Shown here: positions 54,213 through 62,901 of the stretch, piece after piece
Numbering within the stretch: the first letter of the stretch is position 1
Layout: each line of letters opens with the position of its first letter
From: Pseudomonadota bacterium
GTDB lineage: Bacteria; Pseudomonadota; Alphaproteobacteria; Rhizobiales; Xanthobacteraceae
DNA: 64,000 bases
Direction: 5' to 3'
NCBI GenBank assembly: GCA_018242205.1
Contig: JAFECJ010000005.1
Location: 79,035 to 143,034, forward strand
Program-made: the position numbers and the translations under genes
Notes under the pieces: model-generated
Databases searched by the model: none
The model's input: the letters and a program-made list of their open reading frames with translations, nothing else
What the model was told of the DNA's origin: nothing

Positions 54213-55856
54213 CTACTTCCTTACGCAAATAATCCGCACCACGGCGTCGCGCGGGTTGGCCGCCGCAGCCGCCGCCGGTTGCACGTGATGCGCCTCGAGG
54301 AAGACGCGGATGCTGTCGGCCCGCACCAGCCGGATCGGCAGGCCGGTCGGGCGAATACTTGCCAGCACCGCCGGGCCCATCGTCGTCATGCCGACGAAAT
54401 GGCCGTCGCCGTCAATCGCCGCGGCGCCGGTAAAGCCGGCCATCGGCACCGGCTCGCGCAATTCGATGGCGTTGCCGCCAGCGAGCCGAGCCTTGATGTC
54501 GGCGGTATGGGCGTGGCCGTTGCTGTCCTTGGGATCCGGTACGCCGGAAAGCGTAATGTCGCCGCCCCTAGCCGCCGCGCGCGAGAGCGACAGTGGTGTC
54601 AGTTTGCGCGGTCCGTAGACGCGCAGCAGCGCCAGGCCCTTGTCCTCGTCCTGCGCGATGCGTTCGGCATCGCCGAGGCCCGGCGCCACCAAGACCTGGC
54701 AGCCGCGCGTCAGCCGTGCATCGGTGACGATGTAGCCTTTGCCGCTGACGACAAGTCCGTTGCCATACTCGACCGATTTCGACAGCGCCGCGAACGGCGC
54801 GGCGCGCGACGGAAAGGGCGAAAAGGCCGACGCCATCGCCACCATTACCGGCGCGACGATGCCTTCCATCATCTGATCGAAGGTCATGGTGAAGCCGCGG
54901 ATCTCGCCGTTGCGCATCGAAGCGCGCACCGCGAACTTGCGCAGGCCCTGCATGCCACTAACGAAGAAACTGTCGTCGCGCAGCACGCTATATTCGACCC
55001 GCCGCGTCGACGGCTCCTGCTTTTCCCGCTCGAACAACGCGGCAAGCTTCAGGTTCGGATCGGCATAGCGGAAGGTTTCGACCTGAACGTCGCCGTGCCG
55101 CGACGACCAGCGCGTGCCGCGCGGCGCGTCATGCACGACCGGCACCATCTTGGTCGGCAGGCCGATGCGAATGCCGGTCGCCGGATCGACCACGACGTTC
55201 CAGCCGAACTCGTTCTGATAATTGCGCGCGGCGGTGAGCAGTTCCTGGCGTTCGCTGTCGGACAGCGTGCCGGTGACCTTGTAGTTCTTGCGTTTCTGGA
55301 AATTCTTCACCGCGGTGGCGAGCGGATCGTCGCCGTTCTCGGCGGCGCCGGTGTAATCGCCGGCCCATAGCAGCGCGGCCTGCAGCAGCAGGCGCTCGTC
55401 GGCCGCATTGCCGTACAAAGTGTCGCCTTGCTTGGTCGTGGTCGTCGGCGTCGAGAGCGGATCGGGTTTTGCCGCTTCCTTGGCAGCTTCCTTGGCCGCT
55501 TCCTTGGCGGCTTCCTTCGCCGGCTCTTTCGCAGCGTCCTTGGCCGGCGCCGTCGGCTTCACGGTCGCTTTGGCCGCTGCGGTGTCGAGCGTCTTCAGTG
55601 CCGCGGGTCGCCCCTGAGGCAACGGGTGAGGCTTTACTTCGCCAGCCTTGGCCTCGCCATGCGGTTCCCCCGGTTTCGCAGCCGGACGGTGGGCCGGTCT
55701 CTCGGCCTTGTGGGCTGCGGCGTGCGGCGCCTCGGTCTGGATCGGATAGGGCGCGGCATCGGCTGCACCGGGCTGTGCCCGCACGGGCGTCGCGACGCTG
55801 GCCAAAGCCAGCGCCAGAAAAGCCGCCGATACCGCCGGAATACAGCCGAAACGCAT
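54213..55856 (-). CDS. Exported trypsin-like protein with degenerate catalytic site
   Basis: 547 residues: signal peptide (cleaved after PVRA), a Pro/Lys/Ala-rich region, an AAKE repeat (KEAAKEAAKEAAKEAAK, about residues 112-130), a peptidoglycan-binding-like helical segment (AVKNFQKRKNYKVTGTLSDSERQELL), and a C-terminal trypsin-like domain (about 360-530). In the expected TNAH histidine position there is TDAR (Arg381), and the GxSG nucleophile position reads GFTGA (Thr476), so it is probably not an active protease. Its role may be binding or scaffolding in the periplasm. Function unknown. Confidence 0.75.
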   Translation of the reverse strand: MRFGCIPAVSAAFLALALASVATPVRAQPGAADAAPYPIQTEAPHAAAHKAERPAHRPAAKPGEPHGEAKAGEVKPHPLPQGRPAALKTLDTAAAKATVKPTAPAKDAAKEPAKEAAKEAAKEAAKEAAKPDPLSTPTTTTKQGDTLYGNAADERLLLQAALLWAGDYTGAAENGDDPLATAVKNFQKRKNYKVTGTLSDSERQELLTAARNYQNEFGWNVVVDPATGIRIGLPTKMVPVVHDAPRGTRWSSRHGDVQVETFRYADPNLKLAALFEREKQEPSTRRVEYSVLRDDSFFVSGMQGLRKFAVRASMRNGEIRGFTMTFDQMMEGIVAPVMVAMASAFSPFPSRAAPFAALSKSVEYGNGLVVSGKGYIVTDARLTRGCQVLVAPGLGDAERIAQDEDKGLALLRVYGPRKLTPLSLSRAAARGGDITLSGVPDPKDSNGHAHTADIKARLAGGNAIELREPVPMAGFTGAAAIDGDGHFVGMTTMGPAVLASIRPTGLPIRLVRADSIRVFLEAHHVQPAAAAAANPRDAVVRIICVRK

Positions 55857-55978
55857 CGCCGTTCACTCAACGCTAACCATGGTCGGCACCTTAGCCGAAG
55901 GAAAAGGTCGCGCAACCGGCCTTGCGAAATTGCATTAACCGGCTCGTTTTGCCGCATCCGGGTGCTAGATTGCCTGCA

Positions 55979-56779
55979 ATGCTGACTCCAGATGAACTCG
56001 AACGCTATGCCCGCCACATCGTCATGCGCGAAGTGGGCGGCCCGGGCCAGGGTAAGCTCAAGGCTGCCCGCGTTCTGGTCGTTGGCGCCGGCGGCCTCGG
56101 CGCGCCGTTGATCCTTTATCTAGCTGCGGTCGGCGTCGGCACCATTGGCATCGTTGACGACGATCAGGTGGCGCTGTCCAACCTGCAGCGTCAGGTGATT
56201 TTCGGCACTGATGACGTCGGCGCCGCCAAGGCCGAACGCGCCGCGCAGGCGATCGCGCGGCTCAACCCGCATGTGAAGGTCGAGGTGCATAACCAACGCC
56301 TCAACCCCGGCAACGCGATGCCATTGATCGAAAGCTACGACATCGTCGCCGACGGCTCCGACAACTTCGCCACGCGTTACCTCGTGGCAGATGCCTGCTA
56401 TTTTGCGAAGAAGCCGCTGATCACCGCGGCGCTCGGCGTGTTCGATGGTTCGCTGACGACGATTCGCGCCCACGAGAAACGCGAAGACGGGGTGCCAAAC
56501 CCGACCTACCGTTGTCTATTCCCGGAGCCGCCACCGCCCGGCACGGTACCGGCATGCTCCGAGGCCGGCATTCTCGGCGCGCTGCCCGGCATTCTCGGCT
56601 CGATGATGGCGATGGAAGTGATCCGCGAGATCGTCGGCTTCGGCGAAGGGCTGGTCGGCCGGCTGTTGATGATCGATGCGCGTGCGATGCGTTTTGAGAC
56701 GCTCGATTACGCCTGGGACCGCGACAATCCGCTGAGTGGCGACTGCGCGACTATCGTCGATCTCTCCGGAAAATATTGA
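55979..56779 (+). CDS. E1-like adenylyltransferase, MoeB/ThiF family (HesA/MoeB/ThiF)
   Basis: Adenylates the C-terminal Gly of a ubiquitin-like sulfur carrier such as MoaD or ThiS. The 266-residue protein has the nucleotide motif VLVVGAGGLGAPLILYLAAVG, DDDQVALSNLQRQVIF, the ATP-binding DGSDNFATRYLVADAC and PPGTVPACSEAGILG. The usual MoeB zinc cysteines are not intact: YRCLF has one Cys where CYRC is normal, and the C-terminal pair is reduced to one (SGDC). Start at the ATG 55979. It is unclear whether it serves molybdopterin or thiamine synthesis. Confidence 0.87.
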   Translation: MLTPDELERYARHIVMREVGGPGQGKLKAARVLVVGAGGLGAPLILYLAAVGVGTIGIVDDDQVALSNLQRQVIFGTDDVGAAKAERAAQAIARLNPHVKVEVHNQRLNPGNAMPLIESYDIVADGSDNFATRYLVADACYFAKKPLITAALGVFDGSLTTIRAHEKREDGVPNPTYRCLFPEPPPPGTVPACSEAGILGALPGILGSMMAMEVIREIVGFGEGLVGRLLMIDARAMRFETLDYAWDRDNPLSGDCATIVDLSGKY

Positions 56780-56931
56780 CGCGATTTAACGCGGCCTGCT
56801 GTCATCGGCTCGATAAAATTTATGGCTAATGAGCATTTACGCCTTGCTTGCGATCCACTTAACAGCGCCACAGCTTTTTTAGGTCAAAATGGACTCAAAG
56901 TCGGAGAGACCTTGAGTTTGGAATGATCGCC

Positions 56932-57147
56932 ATGTCGGCAGCACAGTATAGCCAGAGCGGTGGACGCGAAGAGCGCGGCGTCGTCGAATGCCAGAAATGT
57001 CATTCGCCGATCTTTATCGACAAGCCGGGCAATGTCGCCGTTGAGTTTTCGGTGCCGTGCCCGAAGTGCGGCCATCGCGGCATGTATTTCAAGCGCATGA
57101 TGCACTCGGAATTCGATTCGCCCGACCGCCGCCGCGCGCCGCGGTGA
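56932..57147 (+). CDS. Small zinc-ribbon protein, function unknown
   Basis: 71-residue protein from the ATG at 56932 (an earlier ATG at 56923 is also possible). It has two CxxC pairs, CQKC and CPKC, about 23 residues apart, typical of a zinc ribbon, and ends in a basic SPDRRRAPR. I do not recognise a family. The upstream gap (56780-56931) is AT-rich, with no gene, and presumably holds its promoter. Confidence 0.7.
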   Translation: MSAAQYSQSGGREERGVVECQKCHSPIFIDKPGNVAVEFSVPCPKCGHRGMYFKRMMHSEFDSPDRRRAPR

Positions 57148-57159
57148 CGCTTCAGTAAT

Positions 57160-57255
57160 TCCGGGACGCGGCCGAGGCGCGCGGGCCCGGAACCCATATT
57201 CACAAACCGGGTTATGGATTCCGCGTTCGCGTTCTTCGGACGCGCCCGGAGCGAC
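57160..57255. repeat. Intergenic palindromic element between the zinc-ribbon gene and the dehydrogenase gene
   Basis: TTCCGGGACGCGG (57160) and CCGCGTTCGCGTTCTTCGGA (about 57221-57240) with GGGCCCGGAACCC and CCGGGTTATGG between them form several short inverted arms. It is related in style to the other intergenic repeats but not a clear copy. It lies between convergent genes. Confidence 0.5.
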
Positions 57256-57263
57256 ACGAAAAA

Positions 57264-58265
57264 TTACAACATACTCGGCAAGACCCGGTCCGGCGGCCGG
57301 TGGCCGTCCATGAAGGTCTTGATGTTGATGATGACCTTCTCGCCCATATCGATGCGGCCTTCGAGCGTGGCCGAGCCCATGTGCGGCAGCAGCGTTACCT
57401 TGCCGGCCTTGGCGAGCTTGACGAGTTTCGGATTGACCGCGGGCTCATGTTCGAACACGTCGAGGCCGGCGCCGGCGATCTCGCCGGCTTCCAGCATGCG
57501 CGCCAGCGCGTTCTCGTCGATGACTTCGCCGCGCGCGGTGTTGACGATATAGGCCTCGGGCCGCAGCATCTTCAGCCGTCGCGCCGACAGCAGATGGAAC
57601 GTCGCCGGCGTGTGCGGGCAGTTCACCGATACGATGTCCATGCGGTTGAGCATCTGATCGAGGCTCTCCCAATAGGTGGCATCGAGCTCTTCCTCGATCT
57701 TCGGCGCCACCTTGCGGCGATTGTGATAGTGGATTTGCAGGCCGAAAGCGCGGGCGCGCCGCGCCACCGCCTGGCCGATGCGGCCCATGCCGATAATGCC
57801 GAGTCGCTTGCCCCAGATGCGGTGACCGAGCATCCAGGTTGGCGACCAGCCGTTCCAGTCCTGATCCGAGATCAGCACATTGGCGCCTTCGGCGAGCCGG
57901 CGCGGCACGGCGAGGATCAGCGCCATGGTCATGTCGGCCGTGTCTTCGGTGAGCACGCCCGGCGTGTTGGTCACGGTGATGCCGCGCTGAACCGCGGTGG
58001 CGACGTCGATATTGTCGACGCCGTTGCCGAAATTGGCGATCAGCCGCAGTTGCTCGCCCGACTTCGACAGCAGCGCCGCATCGATGCGGTCGGTCACGGT
58101 CGGCACCAGCACGTCGGCGCTTTTCATGGCCTCCGCGAGTTCGGCCGCGGACATCGGCTTGTCGTTGGCGTTGAGGCGGACATCGAAGAGTTCCTGCATA
58201 CGCTGCTGGATCGCGTCCGGCAGCCTGCGGGTCACGACGACGACGGGCTTCTTCTGTTTGACCAT
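57264..58265 (-). CDS. D-isomer 2-hydroxyacid dehydrogenase (glyoxylate/hydroxypyruvate reductase type)
   Basis: NAD(P)H-dependent reductase of 2-oxo acids. The 333-residue protein from the ATG at 58265 has LGIIGMGRIGQAVARRA (dinucleotide GxGxxG), ANFGNGVDNIDV, NTARGEVIDENAL with the catalytic Arg, GAGLDVFEHEP with the Glu, and LLPHMGSAT with the catalytic His. Position NRRKV after the second strand suggests NADP preference. Physiological substrate is probably glyoxylate or hydroxypyruvate. Confidence 0.92.
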   Translation of the reverse strand: MVKQKKPVVVVTRRLPDAIQQRMQELFDVRLNANDKPMSAAELAEAMKSADVLVPTVTDRIDAALLSKSGEQLRLIANFGNGVDNIDVATAVQRGITVTNTPGVLTEDTADMTMALILAVPRRLAEGANVLISDQDWNGWSPTWMLGHRIWGKRLGIIGMGRIGQAVARRARAFGLQIHYHNRRKVAPKIEEELDATYWESLDQMLNRMDIVSVNCPHTPATFHLLSARRLKMLRPEAYIVNTARGEVIDENALARMLEAGEIAGAGLDVFEHEPAVNPKLVKLAKAGKVTLLPHMGSATLEGRIDMGEKVIINIKTFMDGHRPPDRVLPSML

Positions 58266-58374
58266 AACGACTTCAACTCGCAACGGACCGGGTGTTCAGG
58301 TCTCTTTAACCGCACTCGCACAAACTGCCGTTTCGCGGCTGCGGGGTTCCAAAATTCCTGACTTTTCCTATCAG

Positions 58375-58947
58375 ATGGCTGGGGCAAGACAAAGTGTCCG
58401 CACGCTTGAGGTTGCGCTCAGCGGCGTCCGCCGCTGGGGCCGCGTGCTTTTGGCCGCGATCTGGCTTGTCGGCATGGGTAACAGTGCGCGGGCCGCGGCC
58501 GATCTCGCGACCGGCCCGGTCAGCGGCCTGCCGATACCGCGCTTCGTTAGCCTGAAGTCCGACCGGACCAACGTCCGGGCCGGTCCCAACAAGGATCAGG
58601 AGGTCCGCTGGGTCTATACCCGGGCCGGTATGCCGGTTGAGGTCACCGCCGAGTTCGAGAACTGGCGCCGCATCCGTGACTGGGAGGGTGCCGAGGGCTG
58701 GGTCTACCACTCCCTGCTATCCGGCCGGCGGAGTGCCGTCGTGGTGCCATCGAAGAAGGGCGGGCTGGTGCCGCTGTATCAGAGCGCTGATTCTGCCTCC
58801 GCCGTCATGGCAGAATTGCAGGCCGGCGTTCTCGCACAGATCAAGAACTGCGACGGCCATTGGTGCGAGATCAATGGCAAGGGCTTCTCCGGCTACATCG
58901 TGCAGGAGCGCCTCTGGGGCGCCTATCCAAACGAAAAGATCGACTAG
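58375..58947 (+). CDS. Exported SH3-domain protein
   Basis: 190 residues from the ATG at 58375. An N-terminal hydrophobic helix (WGRVLLAAIWLVGMGNSARA) is a signal peptide. Two SH3-like segments follow: SLKSDRTNVRAGPNKDQEVRWVY to GWVYHSLLSGRR, and PLYQSADSASAVMAELQAG to CEINGKGFSGYIVQERLWG. Bacterial SH3 domains usually bind peptidoglycan or wall peptides in the periplasm. Longer upstream frames run antisense through the dehydrogenase gene and are rejected. It overlaps the ArsR gene end by 4 bp, convergently. Confidence 0.88.
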   Translation: MAGARQSVRTLEVALSGVRRWGRVLLAAIWLVGMGNSARAAADLATGPVSGLPIPRFVSLKSDRTNVRAGPNKDQEVRWVYTRAGMPVEVTAEFENWRRIRDWEGAEGWVYHSLLSGRRSAVVVPSKKGGLVPLYQSADSASAVMAELQAGVLAQIKNCDGHWCEINGKGFSGYIVQERLWGAYPNEKID

Positions 58948-59645
58948 CCCGCGTCGATACCGAACAGATCGCGGAATGCGCCACGGCCTTTGGTCGTGAC
59001 GCGGACCGCCCGTGTGCCATCGACGCGCCTGACCCAGCCTGATGTCAGACAATGTGCGCACAAGGCGGCGCCCAGCGCGCCGGCCAGATGCGGCCGCCGC
59101 TCACTCCAGTCGAGACAGGGCCGGCACATCATGCGCGCATGCTGGCCCGGCTTGCGCGTGGCGACATCGATACCGAGCCTGTCGAACAAAGTGATGCCGC
59201 GCGCAGTAATGACGCCGGCATCCGCCGTCAGCTCGATCTGCTGATTGGCGATCAGCGCATCCGTAAGCGCGACGCCGAGGTGGCCAGCGAGGTGATCGTA
59301 ACAGGTGCGCGCATTGCGCAACGCCTTGTCGCGCGGCCCGGTGACGATCGGCTTGCGGCGCGCCGGCTGATCGGCGGCGACCTGCATGATGCTTTCCAGC
59401 ATGCGCGCCACCGCGGCCGAGGCAAGCCGGTGATAGCGATGGCGGCCTTGCTTTTCGACGGCCAGCAGACCGCCCGCGGCGAGCTTACTCAAATGGCCGG
59501 AGGCGGTTTGCGGCGTGATACCGGCCGCGCTGGCGAGCTCGCTCGCCGTGAGCGCGCGGCCGTCCATCAGCGCGTGCAGCATGCCGGCGCGCGCCGGATC
59601 GCCTGCCAGCGTGGCTATTTCCGCGAATGCGGCGTTGGTCGCCAT
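58944..59645 (-). CDS. ArsR-family regulator with C-terminal sensor-like domain
   Basis: 233 residues from the ATG at 59645. Residues ~1-80 form a winged helix (ASELASAAGITPQTASGHLSKLAAGGLLAVEKQGRHRYHRL) of the ArsR type. The C-terminal half is an extra domain with cysteines in RMMCRPCLDWSERRPHL and ALCAHCLTSGWV that could bind a metal. Such long ArsR-like proteins are often regulators of efflux or stress genes; no clear target is adjacent. Confidence 0.85.
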   Translation of the reverse strand: MATNAAFAEIATLAGDPARAGMLHALMDGRALTASELASAAGITPQTASGHLSKLAAGGLLAVEKQGRHRYHRLASAAVARMLESIMQVAADQPARRKPIVTGPRDKALRNARTCYDHLAGHLGVALTDALIANQQIELTADAGVITARGITLFDRLGIDVATRKPGQHARMMCRPCLDWSERRPHLAGALGAALCAHCLTSGWVRRVDGTRAVRVTTKGRGAFRDLFGIDAG

Positions 59646-59749
59646 CGCAGTCTCCGTGCTCGTTTGTCCGGAATATAGCGGCTTTCCGCGGGCCACGCTT
59701 CGGTCCCGGCCGTAACGTCGCGGGCCGCAACGGGCGCAGGCTTTGCGCC

Positions 59750-59986
59750 ATGAAACTGCGCTCAATCCTCACAACGCTGAGGCTCTGGCATCGGCGTTAC
59801 CGAACCAGGCGACAAATGCTCGATCTGTCGCCTCATCTGCTGCACGATATCGGCATCGATGACGCCGCGCGGACGCGCGAATGCGTCAAGTGGCTGTGGC
59901 AAGGTATCCCTGACGACGAGGCTGGCGCCGCGGCAAACAAAAACGCGCGCGGGATAGCCGCGCGCGTTCCTCAATTCGAAAACTGA
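59750..59986 (+). CDS. DUF1127 family small basic protein
   Basis: 78 residues from the ATG at 59750. The arginine-rich N-terminus MKLRSILTTLRLWHRRYRTRRQMLDLSPHLLHDIGID is the DUF1127 core (about 45 residues). In some alphaproteobacteria DUF1127 proteins affect RNA turnover and phosphate or carbon metabolism. The C-terminal 20 residues (ANKNARGIAARVP) are encoded by the hairpin that is the terminator of the convergent irr gene, and are probably not functional protein sequence. Confidence 0.8.
   Translation: MKLRSILTTLRLWHRRYRTRRQMLDLSPHLLHDIGIDDAARTRECVKWLWQGIPDDEAGAAANKNARGIAARVPQFEN
59942..59968 (-). terminator. Intrinsic terminator of irr, inside the end of the DUF1127 gene
   Basis: AACGCGCGCGG and CCGCGCGCGTT form a perfect 11-bp stem around GATAG. 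On the minus strand it is followed by TTTGTTTG, giving a U-tract, 24 bp after the irr stop. On the plus strand there is no T-run, so it works for irr rather than for the DUF1127 gene. Confidence 0.85.
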
Positions 59987-59992
59987 AAGCTG

Positions 59993-60499
59993 TCAGACCT
60001 TGCGACGCAGCCGCACGACGACGTCGATCCGGGCGATCTCGTAGCCTTCAGGCGCTTCCGGTGCCTTGCCGACGATGACGTCGCTCGATGGAATGTCGAG
60101 CAGCTCATCCTCACCTTCGACGAAGAAGTGGTGATGTGACGAGGCGTTGGTGTCGAAATAGGCCTTGGTGCCGTCCACCGGAACCTGGCGCAGCAGGCCG
60201 ACTTCGGTGAACTGATGCAGCGTATTGTAAACCGTGGCGAGCGACACCGGCACCTTAGCGCGGGTCGCTTCTTCGTACAGCGCTTCGGCGGTCAGATGGC
60301 GGTCGCCCTTGCCGAACAGGATCCAGCCGAGCGCCATGCGCTGGCGCGTCGGACGCAGGCCAACATCACGCAGCATGGATTTGACGTCGTGCCACGGGCA
60401 GCCGGTAAAGGCCGACCGGTCCGGCGCCGCAGCGGTGTCCGCTTTGGCCACGGGCAATGTCATGGTGCGCGTTTCGGTCATTCGTCGGTCAATGCTCAT
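59993..60499 (-). CDS. irr: Iron response regulator Irr (Fur family)
   Basis: Haem-sensing repressor/activator that controls iron and haem genes in Rhizobiales. The 168-residue Fur-fold protein has the haem regulatory motif GCPWHDVK (Cys34), the DNA-binding region LRPTRQRMALGWILFGKGDRHLTAEALYEEA, AKVPVSLATVYNTLHQF, and the second haem-binding site SSHHHFF (His122-124). Under low iron it is stable; haem binding through Cys34 leads to its loss. It is divergent from fabA, as in related genomes. Confidence 0.95.
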   Translation of the reverse strand: MSIDRRMTETRTMTLPVAKADTAAAPDRSAFTGCPWHDVKSMLRDVGLRPTRQRMALGWILFGKGDRHLTAEALYEEATRAKVPVSLATVYNTLHQFTEVGLLRQVPVDGTKAYFDTNASSHHHFFVEGEDELLDIPSSDVIVGKAPEAPEGYEIARIDVVVRLRRKV

Positions 60500-60862
60500 C
60501 TGTACGCAAAATTACACGCAAAACTCCGAACGCTTCTGCCAGTCATTCGCAGGAACGTCCATACGGGCTATACCGTATTCGCGGGGTTTAAGCCACGAGA
60601 ACGATAGTTCGCGCCGAAATCGTGACCCGGATGCTAACCGGTTTCATTTGCAACATATCGGCCTACCGGGCTTGGCGCAACCCCGGTCGCCCAGCCGAGG
60701 GCATGTGCCGGAAGGCCAATTTGTCGCGCCATAACGGCGCTTCGGAGGCCTGCAGAGCCATTGGGGCGACCTTTGCCGCCCCCGGCCCGGTGTGTTAGGC
60801 ATTTGCGAATTCAGGCGACGGCTCAAGGACGTCGACCGGGACCGCTCAATCGGGAACTTTGG
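60500..60862. promoter_or_regulatory. Divergent control region between irr and fabA (363 bp, no gene)
   Basis: It holds the promoters of irr (leftward) and fabA (rightward). Two direct repeats ACGCAAAA (60504-60511 and 60516-60523), 12 bp apart, lie just upstream of the irr start. Nearer fabA there is CATTTGCAACATATCGG at 60646. No exact iron control element is visible. Open frames across it have no coding character. Confidence 0.5.
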
Positions 60863-61399
60863 ATGATGACGGAACGCCGCAGCAGTTTTGGCTATGAGGA
60901 TTTGCTGGCTTGTGGTCGGGGCGAGCTGTTCGGCCCGGGCAACGCCCAGCTGCCGCTGCCGCCAATGCTGATGTTCGACCGTATCACCGAGATTTCGGAA
61001 ACCGGCGGCGAATTTGGCAAGGGCCTGGTGCGCGCGGAGCTCGACGTGAAGCCGGACCTCTGGTTTTTCCTCTGTCATTTCAAGGGTGACCCGGTGATGC
61101 CGGGCTGCCTCGGCCTCGACGCTCTGTGGCAGATGGTCGGCTTCTTCCTCGGCTGGCTGGGCTCCCCGGGACGGGGACGAGCGCTCGGTACTGGTGAAAT
61201 CAAATTCAGCGACCAGGTCCTGCCGACCGTGAAAAAGGTCGTCTACGGCGTCGATTTCAAGCGCGTGATGCGCTCCAAGCTGGTGCTCGGCATTGCAGAT
61301 GGCTGGTTGGCGGCCGACGGCAAGGTGATCTACAAGGCCAGCGACCTCAAGGTCGGCCTGTTCCAGCAGGCCGATGCCTTGCAGCCGAGCGGCACCTGA
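60863..61399 (+). CDS. fabA: Beta-hydroxydecanoyl-ACP dehydratase/isomerase FabA
   Basis: Dehydrates 3-hydroxyacyl-ACP and isomerises trans-2- to cis-3-decenoyl-ACP, starting unsaturated fatty-acid synthesis. The 178-residue protein has catalytic His72 ([13 protein letters not shown]) and Asp86 ([10 protein letters not shown]), matching His70/Asp84 of E. coli. The ATG at 60863 or 60866 is the start; the frame back to 60761 has no family support. It heads fabA-fabB-fabI. Confidence 0.95.
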   Translation: MMTERRSSFGYEDLLACGRGELFGPGNAQLPLPPMLMFDRITEISETGGEFGKGLVRAELDVKPDLWFFLCHFKGDPVMPGCLGLDALWQMVGFFLGWLGSPGRGRALGTGEIKFSDQVLPTVKKVVYGVDFKRVMRSKLVLGIADGWLAADGKVIYKASDLKVGLFQQADALQPSGT

Positions 61400-61520
61400 G
61401 CGGCCCGGTCGGTCGCGACGGTGCAGATCGTCCGGCTTTGACAATCCGCGACCTTGCGGATTGTGGTGGGCCGGCCAATCTGTGTCCCAATCGCCCAAAT
61501 TTTTTTGAAGGGAAGCGACG

Positions 61521-62741
61521 ATGCGACGGGTAGTCGTCACTGGGATGGGGATCGTCTCATCCATCGGCAACAATACGCAGGAGGTTCTCGCCAGCCTGCG
61601 CGAAGCCAAATCCGGCATCTCCCGCGCCGACAAATATGCCGAGCTCGGTTTCCGCTGCCAGGTGCATGGCATGCCGCAGATCGACGCCGAGACGATGATC
61701 GACCGCCGCGCCATGCGCTTCCTCGGCCGCGGCGCCGCCTGGAACCACATCGCGATGGAGCAGGCGATCCGCGACAGCGGTGTCGAGGACAAGGACATCT
61801 CCAATCCGAAGACCGGCATCATCATGGGCTCGGGTGGTCCGACCACCTCGACGATCGTCGATGCTGCCGACCTGACCCGCAAGAACAATTCGCCCAAGCG
61901 CATCGGCCCGTTCGCCGTGCCGAAGGCGATGTCGTCAACCGCATCGGCGACGCTCGCCACCTGGTTCAAGATCAAGGGCGTCAACTATTCGATCGCGTCG
62001 GCCTGCGCGACGTCGAACCACTGCATCGGCAATGCCGCCGAGATGATCCAGTGGGGCAAGCAGGACATGATGTTCGCCGGCGGCTGCGAGGACGTCGACT
62101 GGACCATGTCCAACCTGTTCGACGCCATGGGCGCGATGTCGTCGAAATACAACGACACGCCGCAGACCGCATCGCGCGCCTACGACAAGGACCGCGACGG
62201 CTTCGTCATCGCCGGCGGCGCCGGCGTGCTCGTACTCGAGGAACTCGAACACGCCAAGGCGCGCGGCGCCAAGATCTATGCCGAGCTCGCCGGCTACGGC
62301 GCGACCTCGGACGGCTATGACATGGTGGCACCTTCGGGCGAGGGCGCGCAGCGCTGCATGAAGCTCGCGCTCGAAACCTGCAAGGTGCCGATCGATTATA
62401 TCAATCCGCACGCCACCGCGACGCCGGTCGGCGATGCCAAGGAGATCGAGGCGATCCGCGCCGTGTTCGGCGACAAATGCCCGCCAATCTCGGCGACTAA
62501 GTCGCTGTCCGGCCACTCGCTCGGCGCCGCCGGCGTGCAGGAGGCGATCTACACGCTGTTGATGATGAACAACGGCTTCCTGTGCGAAAGCGCCAACATC
62601 CAGAATCTCGATTCGGAATTCGCCGACATGCCGATCCTGCGCGCGCGCAAGGACAATGTCGAAATCGGCGCCGCGATGTCGAACTCGTTCGGCTTCGGCG
62701 GCACCAACGGGACGCTGGTGTTCAAGCACGTTGATGCGTGA
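61521..62741 (+). CDS. fabB: 3-oxoacyl-ACP synthase I (FabB)
   Basis: Condensing enzyme for elongation of cis-unsaturated acyl-ACP. The 406-residue thiolase-fold protein has the active-site Cys in [17 protein letters not shown] and the two histidines in [11 protein letters not shown] and [13 protein letters not shown], with the C-terminal [14 protein letters not shown]. It works directly with FabA encoded 122 bp upstream. Confidence 0.96.
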   Translation: MRRVVVTGMGIVSSIGNNTQEVLASLREAKSGISRADKYAELGFRCQVHGMPQIDAETMIDRRAMRFLGRGAAWNHIAMEQAIRDSGVEDKDISNPKTGIIMGSGGPTTSTIVDAADLTRKNNSPKRIGPFAVPKAMSSTASATLATWFKIKGVNYSIASACATSNHCIGNAAEMIQWGKQDMMFAGGCEDVDWTMSNLFDAMGAMSSKYNDTPQTASRAYDKDRDGFVIAGGAGVLVLEELEHAKARGAKIYAELAGYGATSDGYDMVAPSGEGAQRCMKLALETCKVPIDYINPHATATPVGDAKEIEAIRAVFGDKCPPISATKSLSGHSLGAAGVQEAIYTLLMMNNGFLCESANIQNLDSEFADMPILRARKDNVEIGAAMSNSFGFGGTNGTLVFKHVDA

Positions 62742-62776
62742 TCTGAGATTTTTCAGACGTCATGGCCGGGCATAGC

Positions 62777-62882
62777 CGTTTGAAAGACGGCGTTCTAAAG
62801 AACGCCACTGTCCCGGCCATCCACGTCTTAAGGACAGAAGGCAGGAAAGTCGTGGATGCCCGGCACGAGGCCGGGCATGACG
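62777..62882. repeat. Intergenic cruciform repeat, copy 6 (reverse orientation)
   Basis: In the fabB-fabI gap, CATAGCCGTTTGAAAGACGG followed by GCGTTCT-AAA-GAACGCC repeats the 17226 and 28904 elements in inverted orientation. A further arm pair GTCGTGGATGCCCGG / CCGGGCATGACGG (62850-62882) lies after it. Outer arms are GGCCGGG/CCCGGCC. Confidence 0.8.
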
Positions 62883-62901
62883 GCAGAGGAGGCTGGGAAC
62901 C

